A stretch of DNA of 64,000 nt from assembly GCF_947504105.1 (NCBI RefSeq), contig NZ_CANNGP010000014.1, positions 28,265 to 92,264 of the forward strand, in the 5' to 3' direction. The notes below the pieces were generated by a model. That model searched no databases. It was not told the DNA's origin and worked only from the letters and a program-made list of their open reading frames with translations. Of this stretch, positions 51,166-61,436 are shown one piece after another (positions within the stretch are counted from its first letter, which is position 1; every line of letters starts with the position of its first letter). Position numbers and translations under genes: made by a program. This DNA comes from an uncultured Tateyamaria sp. Lineage in GTDB: Bacteria; Pseudomonadota; Alphaproteobacteria; Rhodobacterales; Rhodobacteraceae.

Positions 51166-52842
51166 TCAGAACAGACCTTCAATCTGACCTTCATCATTCA
51201 GCATGATGTTTTCAGCCGATGGCACGCGTGGCAAACCCGGCATGGTCATGATCTCACCACAGACAGCGACGACAAACCCCGCACCCGCACTCAGACGCAC
51301 TTCGCGCACCGGCACCGAGTGGCCCGTGGGCGCGCCACGCAGATTCGGATCGGTCGAGAACGAATACTGTGTCTTCGCCATGCAAACCGGCAAGTGGCCA
51401 TAGCCCTGCTCTTCCCACAGCTTCAACTGATCGCGGATCTTCTGGTCCATCAATGCCTCGTCCGCGCGGTAGATGCGCTTGGCGATGGTCTGGATTTTTT
51501 CGGCCAGCGGCATGTCATCGGGATAGATCGGCGCGAAGTTCGCGGTGTCCGCATCAGCCAGTTCCGCCACTTTGGTCGCCAGATCAGCCGAACCCTCCGA
51601 GCCCAGCTCCCAGTGACGCGACAAGATGGCTTCGGCGCCCTGCTCGGCCACGAAGTCCTTGACCGCCTGAATTTCTGCATCCGTGTCGGTGACGAAGTGG
51701 TTGATCGCCACAACGACGGGAACACCAAAGGATTTCAGGTTCTCGATGTGACGACCCAGGTTCGGGCAGCCTGCCTTGACCGCGTCGACATTTTCGGCAC
51801 CCAGATCAGCCTTGGCCACGCCACCGTTCATCTTCATCGCGCGCACAGTCGCCACGCAGACGACGACGGACGGGGCAAGACCCGCCTTGCGGCACTTGAT
51901 GTTCATGAATTTCTCGGCGCCCAGATCGGCACCAAAGCCTGCCTCGGTGACAACGTAGTCAGCCAGCTTGAGGGCAGTGGTCGTTGCGATGACCGAATTA
52001 CAACCGTGTGCGATGTTGGCAAACGGGCCGCCGTGCACGAAGGCCGGGTTGTTTTCCAGTGTCTGCACGATGTTTGGCTGCATTGCATCCTTCAACAGCA
52101 CCGTCATCGCACCGTCAGCCTTGATGTCGCGCGCGAATACTGGTGAGCGGTCGCGGCGGTACGCCACAATCATGTCGCCCAAGCGCTTCTGCAAGTCCTT
52201 TAGATCCTTCGCCAGACACAGGATCGCCATGACTTCGGATGCCACGGTGATGTCAAAGCCTGCCTCACGCGGGAAGCCGTTGGCCACGCCGCCAAGCGAG
52301 GCAGTGATCTGGCGCAGGGCCCGGTCATTCATGTCAACCACGCGACGCCACACGACGCGGCGGGTGTCGATCTCAAGGGCGTTGCCCCAGTAAATGTGGT
52401 TGTCGATCATGGCCGACAGCAACGAGTGGGCCGAGGTGATGGCGTGGAAGTCACCGGTGAAGTGCAGGTTCATCTCTTCCATAGGCACAACCTGGGCATA
52501 GCCGCCACCCGCGGCGCCGCCCTTCATGCCGAAGTTCGGGCCAAGGGATGCTTCGCGGATGCAAACGCAAGCGTTCTTGCCGATGCGGTTCAGGCCATCG
52601 CCTAGACCCACAGTGGTGGTCGTCTTGCCCTCGCCCGCAGGCGTAGGGTTGATGGCCGTGACGAGGATCAGCTTGCCGTTCTCGCGGTCCTGGACCGAGT
52701 TGATGAAGTTCTGGCTTACCTTGGCCTTGTCGTGGCCGTAGGGCAGCAGATCGGCACTTTCGATGCCCAGCTTGGCCCCGATCTCCTGGATCGGCTTCTT
52801 CTGCGCCTCGCGCGCAATTTCGATATCGGATTTATAGGCCAT
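51166..52842 (-). CDS. fhs: Formate-tetrahydrofolate ligase
   Basis: A 558-residue ATP-dependent ligase that makes 10-formyl-tetrahydrofolate from formate. The phosphate-binding loop is '[20 protein letters not shown]' near residue 65, followed by '[20 protein letters not shown]' and the '[19 protein letters not shown]' block; the C-terminus is '[20 protein letters not shown]'. The ATG at 52842 is preceded by GGGGAG and gives the standard length; the longer open frame upstream is arginine-rich and not conserved. It pairs with folD. In marine roseobacters this route serves oxidation of C1 units from methylated compounds such as DMSP, an inference here. Confidence 0.96.
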   Translation of the reverse strand: MAYKSDIEIAREAQKKPIQEIGAKLGIESADLLPYGHDKAKVSQNFINSVQDRENGKLILVTAINPTPAGEGKTTTTVGLGDGLNRIGKNACVCIREASLGPNFGMKGGAAGGGYAQVVPMEEMNLHFTGDFHAITSAHSLLSAMIDNHIYWGNALEIDTRRVVWRRVVDMNDRALRQITASLGGVANGFPREAGFDITVASEVMAILCLAKDLKDLQKRLGDMIVAYRRDRSPVFARDIKADGAMTVLLKDAMQPNIVQTLENNPAFVHGGPFANIAHGCNSVIATTTALKLADYVVTEAGFGADLGAEKFMNIKCRKAGLAPSVVVCVATVRAMKMNGGVAKADLGAENVDAVKAGCPNLGRHIENLKSFGVPVVVAINHFVTDTDAEIQAVKDFVAEQGAEAILSRHWELGSEGSADLATKVAELADADTANFAPIYPDDMPLAEKIQTIAKRIYRADEALMDQKIRDQLKLWEEQGYGHLPVCMAKTQYSFSTDPNLRGAPTGHSVPVREVRLSAGAGFVVAVCGEIMTMPGLPRVPSAENIMLNDEGQIEGLF

Positions 52843-53007
52843 GATGCTCCCCGCAGTCCTGAATGGGTACGTCTTTCGTGGCCTGCATACAGCCGCATGC
52901 CTAGGGGCCATGCGCGCGATTCCGACATTTTGGGACGTTACAGCGGCCCAATCGCAGTCAGCGGTTTCATTTCGGAAACGGTAGGCGGGAACGCGAAACC
53001 TGACGCG

Positions 53008-53031
53008 GGGCGGAGGACACCTCCACCTTAC
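53008..53031 (-). repeat. Palindromic hairpin repeat, copy 3
   Basis: The reverse strand reads GTAAGGTGGAGG-TGT-CCTCCGCC, one base different from copies 1 and 2; RNA pairing is kept by a G-U pair. It lies in the leader between MOSC and fhs. Confidence 0.65.
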
Positions 53032-53048
53032 GGATCGGAAAGACGCAC

Positions 53049-53071
53049 GTAAGGCGCAGGTGCCCTGCACC
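53049..53071 (+). repeat. Palindromic hairpin repeat, variant copy 4
   Basis: GTAAGGCGCAGG-TGC-CCTGCACC keeps the length and layout of the family with a changed core. It is inverted relative to copy 3 and separated from it by 17 bases; it ends nine bases before the MOSC stop. Confidence 0.55.
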
Positions 53072-53079
53072 GCGCCCGC

Positions 53080-53679
53080 TTAGCCTGCGCGCGCGGCCTC
53101 CAGATGGGGCCAGACCGGTTGGTCCGGGACATGCAGTGTCAACACATCACCCACAGCCAATTGCCCGCCATGTTCTACCCATGCTGTTACGCCGCGTCGC
53201 CCCTTTGCAGCTGGCTTGTACAGCTTGCCAAACCCATGTGCCTCTTCCTCGATCTCTTTGCCTGGAAAGATACAGGGCCGGTTTTCAATGTCGATGGCTA
53301 TGCCAACGCCACGTTCAGACATCAGGCGCGAGGCCGGTGGTACCTGGGTGAAGTCGGGAATACCCTTGATCACGATCGACGCCCCGACCCACGCCGGATC
53401 GATACCGTCCAGCCCCATGGACGCCGCCGTCTGTGCAAGCTCTTCCGCGCTCAGGATCGACAATTGGCGGGTATTGCGGATTTCAGTGCCAGGTGTGTAT
53501 TGCGACCGTACGCGCACACACGAGGGGCGCGGCGGCCCACCGTGATCCTCGTCCGGAAAGCCATTCAATGTGACTTCAACGGCCTGCGCCGACACAGCGC
53601 GCAAGCTGGCTACCCGGCTTGGGACATGGCCCAACCATGTGATTCTGGCGGTAAAAGATGTTGGTTTCAGCGCGGGCAT
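53080..53679 (-). CDS. MOSC domain-containing protein
   Basis: A 199-residue protein with a MOSC domain, the fold at the C-terminus of molybdenum-cofactor sulfurase and in YiiM/YuaD proteins, which usually binds a molybdenum cofactor or sulfur. The middle region has 'RNTRQLSILSAEELAQTAAS' and 'GLDGIDPAWVGASIVIKGIP', followed by 'LMSERGVGIAIDIENRPCIF' and 'AAKGRRGVTAWVEHGG', a pattern seen in MOSC proteins. The usual invariant cysteine may be the one in 'ENRPCIFPG'. Substrate and partner enzymes are unknown. Confidence 0.8.
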   Translation of the reverse strand: MPALKPTSFTARITWLGHVPSRVASLRAVSAQAVEVTLNGFPDEDHGGPPRPSCVRVRSQYTPGTEIRNTRQLSILSAEELAQTAASMGLDGIDPAWVGASIVIKGIPDFTQVPPASRLMSERGVGIAIDIENRPCIFPGKEIEEEAHGFGKLYKPAAKGRRGVTAWVEHGGQLAVGDVLTLHVPDQPVWPHLEAARAG

Positions 53680-53800
53680 CTCAACCTCTCAGGCAAGTGA
53701 TTTACACTGGTCGTACCAGCGCGCCGTGCCCTTGGCCAATGACGCTTTACTCACTGTTGCACACAAACCCTGATGACATAGTGGCTGACGATAGTTTCAA

Positions 53801-53827
53801 AGAAAAAGGCCCGCTCAAAGGCGGGCC
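53801..53827 (-). terminator. Intrinsic terminator after ftsH
   Basis: On the minus strand GGCCCGC, a six-base loop and GCGGGCC are followed directly by TTTTTCTTT, 20 bases after the ftsH stop. It marks the end of the Tol-Pal / tilS / ftsH block. Confidence 0.85.
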
Positions 53828-53847
53828 TCATCATGTTTAAATGCCGG

Positions 53848-55767
53848 TCAGCCCGTCGGCTCAGGCTCCATGCCCCCGTCACCGGACGGACCCGGCTTTT
53901 TCTTGGCCTTGGGAATGGCTGTCAGGCTGGGCTTCTTGTCCTCGACCGCCGATCCACCATCTTCGTCGTCGGGCGCATGCGGTGGGTCGCCGTTCATGAC
54001 GCGTTCGATCTCTTCCCCGGTTAGGGTCTCGTATTCCAGCAGGCCCTGAGCCAGACGCTCGAACTTGTCATCGTTCTCGGTGATGACATTCAGTGCCCAG
54101 TCATAGCCGTCCTGAATGAACTTCTGAACTTCCTGTTCCACCAACTCCTTGGTGTTGGCCGAGACAGAGAAACCGGCAGTGTTGCCCTGATAACCCTGGG
54201 CGGCTTCGGAATAGTCGATATTGCCGACCTTGTCCGACATGCCCCATTGCAGGACCATGGCGCGGGCCAGAGCCGAGGCTTGCTGGATATCGCCAGCGGG
54301 CCCATTCGACACCGAATCCGGGCCGTATTTGTGAATTTCCGCCGCCTTGCCCGCCATGGCCATGGCCAGACGCTGGTGGCATTCGTCCTTGAACATGTTC
54401 AGACGGTCCATCTCGGGCAGGCTCATCACCATGCCCAAGGCACCACCACGCGGAATGATCGTCGCCTTGTAGACCGGGTCACATTTGGGCAGCAGATGTC
54501 CCACCAGCGCGTGACCGGCCTCGTGATACGCGGTCATTTCCTTTTGCTCCGGCGTCATCACCATGCTGCGGCGCTCGGGGCCCATCATGACCTTGTCCTT
54601 GGCACTTTCGAAATCCAGCATCGTCACGAAACGCCGTCCGATCCGCGCTGCCATCAGCGCCGCCTCGTTCACAAGGTTCGCCAGATCAGCCCCCGAGAAG
54701 CCAGGCGTACCGCGCGCGATGATCCGCAGATCAACATCAGGACCCAGCGGGGTCTTGCGGGCGTGCACGCCCAGAATTTTCTCGCGGCCCTTGATGTCTG
54801 GGTTGCCCACAGTGACCTGACGGTCAAAGCGGCCCGGGCGCAGCAGCGCAGGGTCCAAAACATCCTTACGGTTGGTCGCGGCGATGATGATCACGCCTTC
54901 GTTCGCTTCAAAACCGTCCATCTCGACCAGCAGCTGATTGAGGGTCTGCTCGCGCTCGTCGTTACCGCCGCCATAGCCGGCGCCCCGATGGCGGCCTACC
55001 GCGTCAATCTCGTCGATGAAGACGATGCAAGGCGCGTTTTTCTTGGCCTGTTCGAACATGTCACGGACGCGGGAGGCACCCACACCCACGAACATTTCAA
55101 CAAAGTCCGAGCCGGAAATGGTGAAGAACGGCACGCCTGCCTCACCGGCCACAGCACGGGCCAGCAAAGTCTTACCGGTACCGGGAGGGCCAACGAGCAG
55201 CGCGCCCTTGGGGATCTTGCCGCCAAGACGCGAGAATTTCTGAGGGTTGCGCAGGAACTCTACGATCTCGTCAAGCTCGTCCTTGGCCTCGTCAATGCCC
55301 GCGACGTCGTCGAACGTGACACGACCCTGCTTTTCAGTCAGCATCTTGGCCTTGGATTTGCCAAAGCCCATTGCGCCGCCTTTGCCACCACCCTGCATCC
55401 GGTTCATGAAGTAGATCCAGACGCCGATCAGCAGTAGGAAGGGCAGCAGTGACAAGATAAAGGTCTGGAAACCCGACTGTTGTTGCGGCTCAACCTGCAC
55501 AGGCACCTGGTTGGCGATCAGCAGTTCGGTGATGGACGCATCTTCGGGTTTTATGGTCACATAATCTTCGGTTCCACGGCGAAAGCGCACCTGCTCGCCA
55601 TCCAGTGTGACCTGGGTGACGGATCCGTCTTGAACGGCCGCCACGAACTCGGAATAAGTGATCTCGCGGCTTTGCAGCGTGTTGCCCGACCCGCCGAACA
55701 GGTTGAACAGCGCGAGGATCAGCAGAAACAGAACAACCCAGAAGGCGATATTACGTGCGTTTCCCAA
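53848..55767 (-). CDS. ftsH: ATP-dependent zinc metalloprotease FtsH
   Basis: A 639-residue membrane-bound AAA protease that removes misassembled membrane proteins and sigma-32. Two N-terminal membrane helices ('[20 protein letters not shown]' and '[17 protein letters not shown]') flank a periplasmic domain. The AAA part has Walker A '[15 protein letters not shown]', Walker B '[13 protein letters not shown]' and '[20 protein letters not shown]'; the protease zinc motif is '[14 protein letters not shown]'. The C-terminal tail is acidic and proline-rich. It follows tilS by 77 bases, the usual order. Confidence 0.97.
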   Translation of the reverse strand: MGNARNIAFWVVLFLLILALFNLFGGSGNTLQSREITYSEFVAAVQDGSVTQVTLDGEQVRFRRGTEDYVTIKPEDASITELLIANQVPVQVEPQQQSGFQTFILSLLPFLLLIGVWIYFMNRMQGGGKGGAMGFGKSKAKMLTEKQGRVTFDDVAGIDEAKDELDEIVEFLRNPQKFSRLGGKIPKGALLVGPPGTGKTLLARAVAGEAGVPFFTISGSDFVEMFVGVGASRVRDMFEQAKKNAPCIVFIDEIDAVGRHRGAGYGGGNDEREQTLNQLLVEMDGFEANEGVIIIAATNRKDVLDPALLRPGRFDRQVTVGNPDIKGREKILGVHARKTPLGPDVDLRIIARGTPGFSGADLANLVNEAALMAARIGRRFVTMLDFESAKDKVMMGPERRSMVMTPEQKEMTAYHEAGHALVGHLLPKCDPVYKATIIPRGGALGMVMSLPEMDRLNMFKDECHQRLAMAMAGKAAEIHKYGPDSVSNGPAGDIQQASALARAMVLQWGMSDKVGNIDYSEAAQGYQGNTAGFSVSANTKELVEQEVQKFIQDGYDWALNVITENDDKFERLAQGLLEYETLTGEEIERVMNGDPPHAPDDEDGGSAVEDKKPSLTAIPKAKKKPGPSGDGGMEPEPTG

Positions 55768-55844
55768 GGAAAATCTCCTGATAATACCGGCACGCGGACT
55801 TCACACGCACCGTTTCCTCTAAGATAGAGATGCTGCGCACATGT

Positions 55845-57092
55845 TCAATGCGATAAAAGTGCAGCAAAAAAGGCGTCCTTCCCGCCGTCCAACTCAGCGC
55901 TCCACTCATCATCAAGGCCTACAAAGGGCGCCGCCACCAGGCGTTCCTCATACCAAACGGCCGGAGAGGCTGCCAACGCAGCGCGCGGAAGACCAATGTC
56001 GCGCCAGCCTTCAATGTCGGCAAGCGCGTCGTAACCAAGCGGACGGACTTCCAGATCCGGGTCGTCCTCGGGGCCCGTGATCATCCATCGATCGTCCCAC
56101 ATGTCGCCCACTTCGCACACAATGTCCTTGACCGCATTTAACTCGCGGAACACCCAGATCATCCCGTTTTCGACGCAGATATGGCAGCCATCCAGGGTCG
56201 CCGACTGCCCTGCACGCACCGCCGCAATAGTACGCGCCACCGGATCCTTGCGCGGGGGATAGATGTGTTGCGACGTCCAGTTGAGGGTGTGCAACATCAA
56301 CCGGCGTGCGGTTTCCTGTGGCAGCAACCGAAACTTGGCCAAATCAATAGCAACGACGCCGTGCACAAACTCTGCCATGTCTCGGGCGGCCAGAAAGGTC
56401 TGCCAATCCAGTGCTTCGCGGGCACGTGCCATGTGGTCGGCCACCTCGACCAGTTTCGAGGTGGTCACGCCCAGCTTATCCAGAACCGTGAGCGCCTCGC
56501 GCACACGCACACGCTCAAAATCATGCGAGCTGTTGCTGGGGTCGTCGCACCAATTGATCCGAGCCGCCCGCAGGTAGTCGCGCAACGTCGCACGTTCGAT
56601 CTCAAGAAAGGGACGGATCCAAGTGATGCCATGATGAACGCGCCGTGGTGCCATGGCACTCAACCCATCCACCCCCGATCCCCGGGCCAGACGCATGACA
56701 AAGGTTTCTGCCTGGTCGTCCGCAGTATGACCCAAGGCAACATAGCCGATGCCGTTGGCATAGGCCCAATCAGCCATGATCTCGTATCGCGCCTCGCGGG
56801 CGGCAGCCTGAAGATTGCCCTGCCCATCCCATCCCGTCCAATACTCGACGTGATGTGGCAGGTTCCAGCGAACGCACAGGTCAGTGACAAGGGCGATCTC
56901 GTCCCGGGCCTCCTCGCGCAAACCATGATTGACCGAGATCACATGAAGCTGGACATCATGGTCACGGCAATACTCGACAAAGGTTGCCAGCAACGCGACC
57001 GAATCTCCGCCGCCCGACACGGCAACAGCCACACGTTCGGGAGGATTCGCCCCCATCTGCGCCTCAATCGCCGCGATCAGGGGGGCAATCAT
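55845..57092 (-). CDS. tilS: tRNA(Ile)-lysidine synthetase TilS
   Basis: A 415-residue N-type ATP pyrophosphatase that converts C34 of the CAU anticodon of tRNA-Ile to lysidine, letting it read AUA. The PP-loop is 'VAVSGGGDSVALLATF' near residue 25, followed by 'HVISVNHGLREEARDEIALV' and 'YVALGHTADDQAETFVMRLA', and 'GVDGLSAMAPRR'. The C-terminal part is shorter and more divergent than in E. coli. It starts three bases after cpoB, so it is co-transcribed with the Tol-Pal genes. Confidence 0.94.
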   Translation of the reverse strand: MIAPLIAAIEAQMGANPPERVAVAVSGGGDSVALLATFVEYCRDHDVQLHVISVNHGLREEARDEIALVTDLCVRWNLPHHVEYWTGWDGQGNLQAAAREARYEIMADWAYANGIGYVALGHTADDQAETFVMRLARGSGVDGLSAMAPRRVHHGITWIRPFLEIERATLRDYLRAARINWCDDPSNSSHDFERVRVREALTVLDKLGVTTSKLVEVADHMARAREALDWQTFLAARDMAEFVHGVVAIDLAKFRLLPQETARRLMLHTLNWTSQHIYPPRKDPVARTIAAVRAGQSATLDGCHICVENGMIWVFRELNAVKDIVCEVGDMWDDRWMITGPEDDPDLEVRPLGYDALADIEGWRDIGLPRAALAASPAVWYEERLVAAPFVGLDDEWSAELDGGKDAFFAALLSH

Positions 57093-57095
57093 TGA

Positions 57096-57923
57096 TCAGG
57101 AGCAGCCGATATTGCGCATCGCGTTCTGGGCGTCGGTGATGACAGCCGCGCCGGGAAAGCGAACACCGACCTCGGCCAGCGTCACGCACGCCTCCTGGGT
57201 CTGGCCCAAACGGCCCAAGGCCGCACCCAGCTTGAACAACGCCTCGGGTGCAAGCGGACCTTCCGGCGCCAGCGTGAAGGCGGACAGAAAGGCGCGAGCA
57301 CCCTCCCGCACGTCGCCAAGCCCCTCAAGCGCATCTCCGCGGCGCAGCTCCGCCTCTATTGCGAGCGGTCCGCCGGGGTAGGTCTCATTAAAGGTCGCAA
57401 ACTGGTCTGCGGCGGTGCGAAAGTCACTGGCTGCGAGCGCCTCCTGCGCCCGCTCGAAGTCTGCTTTTTCCTGTGTTGCCAGTTGTGGCGCATCCGTCGC
57501 GGGTTGCTGGACGACGGGCGCGGCTGTGGGCGGCGCCTCGCCCCCGCCCAATGTCGAAGTGTCACCGAGGGCAGAGATATCACAGCCCTCTTCCAGCTCA
57601 CACAAACGGAACTCCAGATCGCCGACCCGGTTGGTGCCATCGGTCACGACGCTGCTGATGCGAAACTCCAGCTGCTCGGTCTTGTCGGTCAGGCGCCGCA
57701 ACTCGACCTCGATCGTGTTCACACGGTCCAGAACAGACCCGCCAGCCGCACCGCCACCAACGCCGCCGGTTGTCGACAACTCGCGTTTCAGGCGCTGCAC
57801 CTCGGTGTTGAGCACCACAAGCTCCTGCCGGATATCGGCCAGGGTCTGGTCCTGCGCCAGCGCTGGCCCTGTCAGACCAACCGCCAGCGCCAATGCGACA
57901 AAATACCGTTTCACCAAAAACAT
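57096..57923 (-). CDS. cpoB: Tol-Pal associated periplasmic protein CpoB (YbgF)
   Basis: A 275-residue periplasmic protein with signal 'YFVALALAVGLTGPALAQ', an N-terminal coiled-coil ('LADIRQELVVLNTEVQRLKR' and 'TIEVELRRLTDKTEQLEFRI'), a proline/alanine linker, and C-terminal TPRs ('FERAQEALAASDFRTAADQF'). CpoB links Tol-Pal action with PBP1B-driven wall synthesis in E. coli. The layout is standard. It lies 16 bases after pal. Confidence 0.93.
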   Translation of the reverse strand: MFLVKRYFVALALAVGLTGPALAQDQTLADIRQELVVLNTEVQRLKRELSTTGGVGGGAAGGSVLDRVNTIEVELRRLTDKTEQLEFRISSVVTDGTNRVGDLEFRLCELEEGCDISALGDTSTLGGGEAPPTAAPVVQQPATDAPQLATQEKADFERAQEALAASDFRTAADQFATFNETYPGGPLAIEAELRRGDALEGLGDVREGARAFLSAFTLAPEGPLAPEALFKLGAALGRLGQTQEACVTLAEVGVRFPGAAVITDAQNAMRNIGCS

Positions 57924-57939
57924 TCCCCGTCGTGTTTGC

Positions 57940-58455
57940 CTAGCTGGTCAAGCCACCCGCCAGCACCGTAACAGCCCGACGGTTCTTGGCATAGCAGGCT
58001 TCTTCGCTGCATACTTCGATCGGACGCTCTTTCCCGAAGCTCACCACTTGCAGTCGGCTGGACTGCACGCCCTGGCCGACCAGGTAGGCGCGGGCGGCAT
58101 CGGCGCGACGCGCGCCAAGGGCGAGGTTGTATTCGCGTGTGCCCTGCTCGTCAGCGTGACCTTCAATAACGGCCGTGAAGTCGGCGTTCTGCAACAGCCA
58201 AACGGCCTGTCCGTCCAGCGTGGCACGACCTTCGGGCGTCAGCGTGGACTGGTCCACGGCAAACAGCACACGGTCGCCTACGGCCTGCTGGAAGTAAGCA
58301 GGGGATGCGGGATCAGATGCGCTGCCCGGGACCACACCGCCGCTATTGGCCAGCGGATCGGTTGCCCCATCCGCGCCGCCAAAACGGGCCGGATTGGTAC
58401 ATGCGGCCACGCTCAGGGCCGCACAGATCATCATGATCGAAGATTTCAGTTTCAT
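57940..58455 (-). CDS. pal: Peptidoglycan-associated lipoprotein Pal
   Basis: A 171-residue outer-membrane lipoprotein with lipobox 'SVAAC' near residue 19 and the OmpA/Pal domain: 'VLFAVDQSTLTPEGRATLDG', 'IEGHADEQGTREYNLALGAR', 'VVSFGKERPIEV', 'KNRRAVTVL'. The Asp and Arg that bind diaminopimelic acid are in 'GHADEQGT' and 'KNRRAV'. It anchors the outer membrane to the wall and cycles with TolB during division. The ATG at 58455 starts the signal peptide; the upstream frame is charged and non-conserved. Confidence 0.96.
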   Translation of the reverse strand: MKLKSSIMMICAALSVAACTNPARFGGADGATDPLANSGGVVPGSASDPASPAYFQQAVGDRVLFAVDQSTLTPEGRATLDGQAVWLLQNADFTAVIEGHADEQGTREYNLALGARRADAARAYLVGQGVQSSRLQVVSFGKERPIEVCSEEACYAKNRRAVTVLAGGLTS

Positions 58456-58542
58456 GGCCTGTGTCTCTCTGTTTGTCGCGCCGTCTGTTTGGCGTCTTTC
58501 GGTTTGTTTACCACGTTCTTGCACACAAGAAAACGTGGGCCT

Positions 58543-59859
58543 TTATCGTTGTAGCGGTCCCCATGACGGGTCCGACCCGCCGTCGGGCGTGCGCACAGGG
58601 CGCAGGTTACGACCGGTGATGTCAACCGAATAGAGCGTCGATCGCCCAGCCGCACCCTGGGTTTCACGCGCAAACATGATGACGCGGCCATTGGGGGACC
58701 ATGTCGGCCCCTCATCGAGGAAGGACGCGGTCAAAAGCCGCTCTTCGCTGCCATCCGTGCGCATCACACCAATATGAAAGCGGCCCTTCGACTGCTTGGT
58801 AAATGCAATCAGGTCACCACGCGGCGACCAGACCGGCGTGCCATAGCGGCCTTCTCCAAAGGAAATGCGACGTGCTTCGCCCCCACCTGCGGGCATGACA
58901 TAAAGCTGCTGGGTGCCGGACCGATCGCTTTCGAACACGATCTGGCCTCCATCCGGGCTAAAGCTTGGGGCCGTCTCGATTGCCGGGGTAGAGGTCAGGC
59001 GCTGCGACTGGCCCGACGCAACATTCATCGCCCAGATGTCCGTGTTGGCCCCTTGGGTCAGGGAATAGACCACCGTCTGCCCATTCGGGGCAAAGCGGGG
59101 CGCAAAGCTCATTGTGCCCTGCTGGCTTTCCAGCACGCGGCGCTGCACGCTGCCGACGTCCAGCACATAGATGCGGGGAAAGCCGGTCTCGTAACTGGTG
59201 TAAAGCACACGATCCCCGGCCACCGAAAAGCGGGGGGCCAGCACGATATCTTCGGATCCTGTCAGGTACTGCACGTTGGCCCCATCATAATCCATGACGG
59301 CCAGACGCTTGCGGCGGCTGTCCTTGGGGCCCGTTTCGCTGACAAAAACGACGCGGCTGTCAAAGTATCCCGTCTCACCCGTGATCCGGCTATAGACAAC
59401 ATCCGCCATCTTGTGCGCGATGCGGCGCCATCCGTCCGTGGTCCCCGCCAGTTGCAGGCCCTCGCCCAGCTCCGCACCAGAGAAAACGTCATACAAACGG
59501 AACTTCACCGAAATCTGATCACCGTTCACACTGACGGCACCGGCAACCAGCGCCTGCGCATTGATCGCCTTCCAGTCGGCGTATTGAACCGGTGCCGCGA
59601 AATCACTGACCTGGCTGATGAATGCACTCGACGGGATCTCCCGGAACAGGCCTGTACCTGTCAGGTCTTCGGCCACGACGCGCGCAATGCGCTGGCCCAA
59701 ATCGCCCGCAGCGCCGCCTTCGAGCACAAGATCAGGTATGGCAACGGGCAAGGGTTCAATGACCCCCTCCGTGATCTCGATCCGCAAGGGACCGTTCTGC
59801 GCCAGAGCCCATGCAGGGATCAGACACATAAGGATCAGAAAAAGCGCTCGAACCATCAT
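58543..59859 (-). CDS. tolB: Tol-Pal system beta-propeller protein TolB
   Basis: A 438-residue periplasmic protein with signal '[17 protein letters not shown]', an N-terminal domain (about 20-160) and a six-bladed beta propeller with repeats such as '[19 protein letters not shown]', '[17 protein letters not shown]', '[19 protein letters not shown]' and '[19 protein letters not shown]'. It relays energy from TolA to Pal. The start overlaps the tolA stop by four bases. Confidence 0.96.
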   Translation of the reverse strand: MMVRALFLILMCLIPAWALAQNGPLRIEITEGVIEPLPVAIPDLVLEGGAAGDLGQRIARVVAEDLTGTGLFREIPSSAFISQVSDFAAPVQYADWKAINAQALVAGAVSVNGDQISVKFRLYDVFSGAELGEGLQLAGTTDGWRRIAHKMADVVYSRITGETGYFDSRVVFVSETGPKDSRRKRLAVMDYDGANVQYLTGSEDIVLAPRFSVAGDRVLYTSYETGFPRIYVLDVGSVQRRVLESQQGTMSFAPRFAPNGQTVVYSLTQGANTDIWAMNVASGQSQRLTSTPAIETAPSFSPDGGQIVFESDRSGTQQLYVMPAGGGEARRISFGEGRYGTPVWSPRGDLIAFTKQSKGRFHIGVMRTDGSEERLLTASFLDEGPTWSPNGRVIMFARETQGAAGRSTLYSVDITGRNLRPVRTPDGGSDPSWGPLQR

Positions 59860-60959
59860 TTGATACGCATCCTTTCGGGATTGAACGTCATCTCAATTTC
59901 CTGCCACTGCCCGTACTTCTCGGCGGGCAGGTCATATCCATCGCGTGTACAGCGAATAATCGCGCGGCGCGCGGCTTCAAATGCCTGCTGCGCCGCGGCC
60001 TGGCTGCCGCCCGAGCTTGAGGCCAGGCGGATCGACGGCACCACTGGCTTACCATCCTGCGACATGTCCACGGTGACAACCACGGTGGTCTGCAATGCAT
60101 CGGACGACAGCGAACCCACATTCCAGCAATTCGAAACGGCCACGCGCAAGGCATCTTTCTCGCCCGCAGACAGGGGCGGTCCTTGCGGCACTTCTTCCTC
60201 GGCGCCCCCCAACGCTTCGCGCAGCGCATCGTTCACATCGTCGGTGGTGTCAGCCGGTTCGGCCGTCGGCGTACTGGGTGTCTCCGGTTCCGGTGCAGGC
60301 TCCGCCGTCTGCACGGGCGGGCTGGGCCGCCGGGCAGGCGGGCGCAGGGATGCGGTGGGCGCGCTTGCTGGCTCTTCGGCCTCGGTGACAATCTCGGTCG
60401 TGGCTTCTTCGGGGGCCGTTGCCTCCTGCTCCTCGACCTGCGTCTCGCCTGTCTCACTTTCGGTCACTGCGTCTTGCTGTACATCATCAGGTGCTGCCTC
60501 CGGTTCGGGCGGGGCAACAGGGTCGGGTGCAACACGCTCTGACGGACGCGGGATGGGACGCGGAGCGACCTCGGGCACAACGACGGCCTGATCCTGCGGA
60601 GCGGGTTGCACGGGCGCGTCATCGACAACTTCGGGTTCCGGGTCTGGCGCCGGGGGCTCCGGCACCACTTCAGGTTCCGGCGCAGGAGTCGGCTCTGGTG
60701 GCTCGACCTCTACCGCCTCGTCCGGCACGGGCGTCTCCACTGGGTCTGGTGTAACTTCGGGCTCGACCGGCAGCGCCACATCAACCGATGGGTCCGGCAC
60801 CGACCCGCTCGGCAACATGGCCTCGAACGCGTCAGACGAGATCACGGACACTTCCGTCACCTCGAAGGGCAACGGCTCGGACTGAAAGGATCCGCCAAAC
60901 AGCATCCAGCCGATCAGGCCCGCATGCCCGATGCCCGATATGACCTGCCCGGTGTTCAA
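59856..60959 (-). CDS. tolA: Energy-transducing protein TolA
   Basis: A 367-residue inner-membrane-anchored protein with one N-terminal helix ('[18 protein letters not shown]'), a long central region (about 45-250) dominated by Pro, Glu, Ala and Val, and a C-terminal TonB/TolA-like domain ('[20 protein letters not shown]', '[20 protein letters not shown]'). In E. coli the middle is an Ala/Lys helix; here it is acidic and proline-rich, as in other Rhodobacterales, and probably an extended spacer. The two C-terminal cysteines may form a disulfide. Three bases separate it from tolR. Confidence 0.9.
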   Translation of the reverse strand: MNTGQVISGIGHAGLIGWMLFGGSFQSEPLPFEVTEVSVISSDAFEAMLPSGSVPDPSVDVALPVEPEVTPDPVETPVPDEAVEVEPPEPTPAPEPEVVPEPPAPDPEPEVVDDAPVQPAPQDQAVVVPEVAPRPIPRPSERVAPDPVAPPEPEAAPDDVQQDAVTESETGETQVEEQEATAPEEATTEIVTEAEEPASAPTASLRPPARRPSPPVQTAEPAPEPETPSTPTAEPADTTDDVNDALREALGGAEEEVPQGPPLSAGEKDALRVAVSNCWNVGSLSSDALQTTVVVTVDMSQDGKPVVPSIRLASSSGGSQAAAQQAFEAARRAIIRCTRDGYDLPAEKYGQWQEIEMTFNPERMRIK

Positions 60960-60962
60960 GGG

Positions 60963-61433
60963 TTACTCCCCCTCGCCATCCAGCGTCGGACCGCCAATAT
61001 CCGTCACAAGGCCAATGTTGGAAAAACCACCCGCATTGAGGGCGCCCATGACCTGCATGACCTGCTCATAGGGCACGGCCCCGTCGGCACGCAGGAACAC
61101 ACGATCACTGTCCCGTTCAGACGCAATGGCACGCAGACGGCCGATCAGCTCATCCCGTGCCACCGCCGTGGTCTGGATCTGCACCTCACCCGCTGATGTC
61201 ACGGTGATGGTCAGCGGTTCCTCCTGATCCGTCGGCAGCGCATTGGCCGCCGTTTCCGGCAGGTTGACCGGCACGCCTACAGTCAGGAGTGGCGCCGCCA
61301 CCATGAAGATGATGAGCAACACCAGCATCACGTCGACAAACGGCGTGACGTTGATCTCTGACATCGGACGCGCCCGGCTGCGCTTGCGCCGCCGCGACGC
61401 GCCTTCGTCCTTCTGCATGACACCCGCGCCCAT
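60963..61433 (-). CDS. tolR: Tol-Pal proton-channel protein TolR (ExbD family)
   Basis: A 156-residue protein with a basic cytoplasmic N-terminus ('RRRKRSRARPMSEINVTPFV'), one membrane helix carrying the proton-carrying aspartate ('DVMLVLLIIFMVAAPLL') and a periplasmic domain with 'TVTSAGEVQIQTTAVARDEL' and 'VFLRADGAVPYEQVMQVMGA'. With TolQ it forms the motor that energises TolA. Spacing of three bases to both neighbours shows tight coupling. Confidence 0.95.
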   Translation of the reverse strand: MGAGVMQKDEGASRRRKRSRARPMSEINVTPFVDVMLVLLIIFMVAAPLLTVGVPVNLPETAANALPTDQEEPLTITVTSAGEVQIQTTAVARDELIGRLRAIASERDSDRVFLRADGAVPYEQVMQVMGALNAGGFSNIGLVTDIGGPTLDGEGE

Positions 61434-61436
61434 GGC

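Noticed and set aside
52843..53070. 76-residue N-terminal extension of fhs
   Set aside because: Arginine-rich, contains a repeat copy, and a GGGGAG site marks the ATG at 52842.
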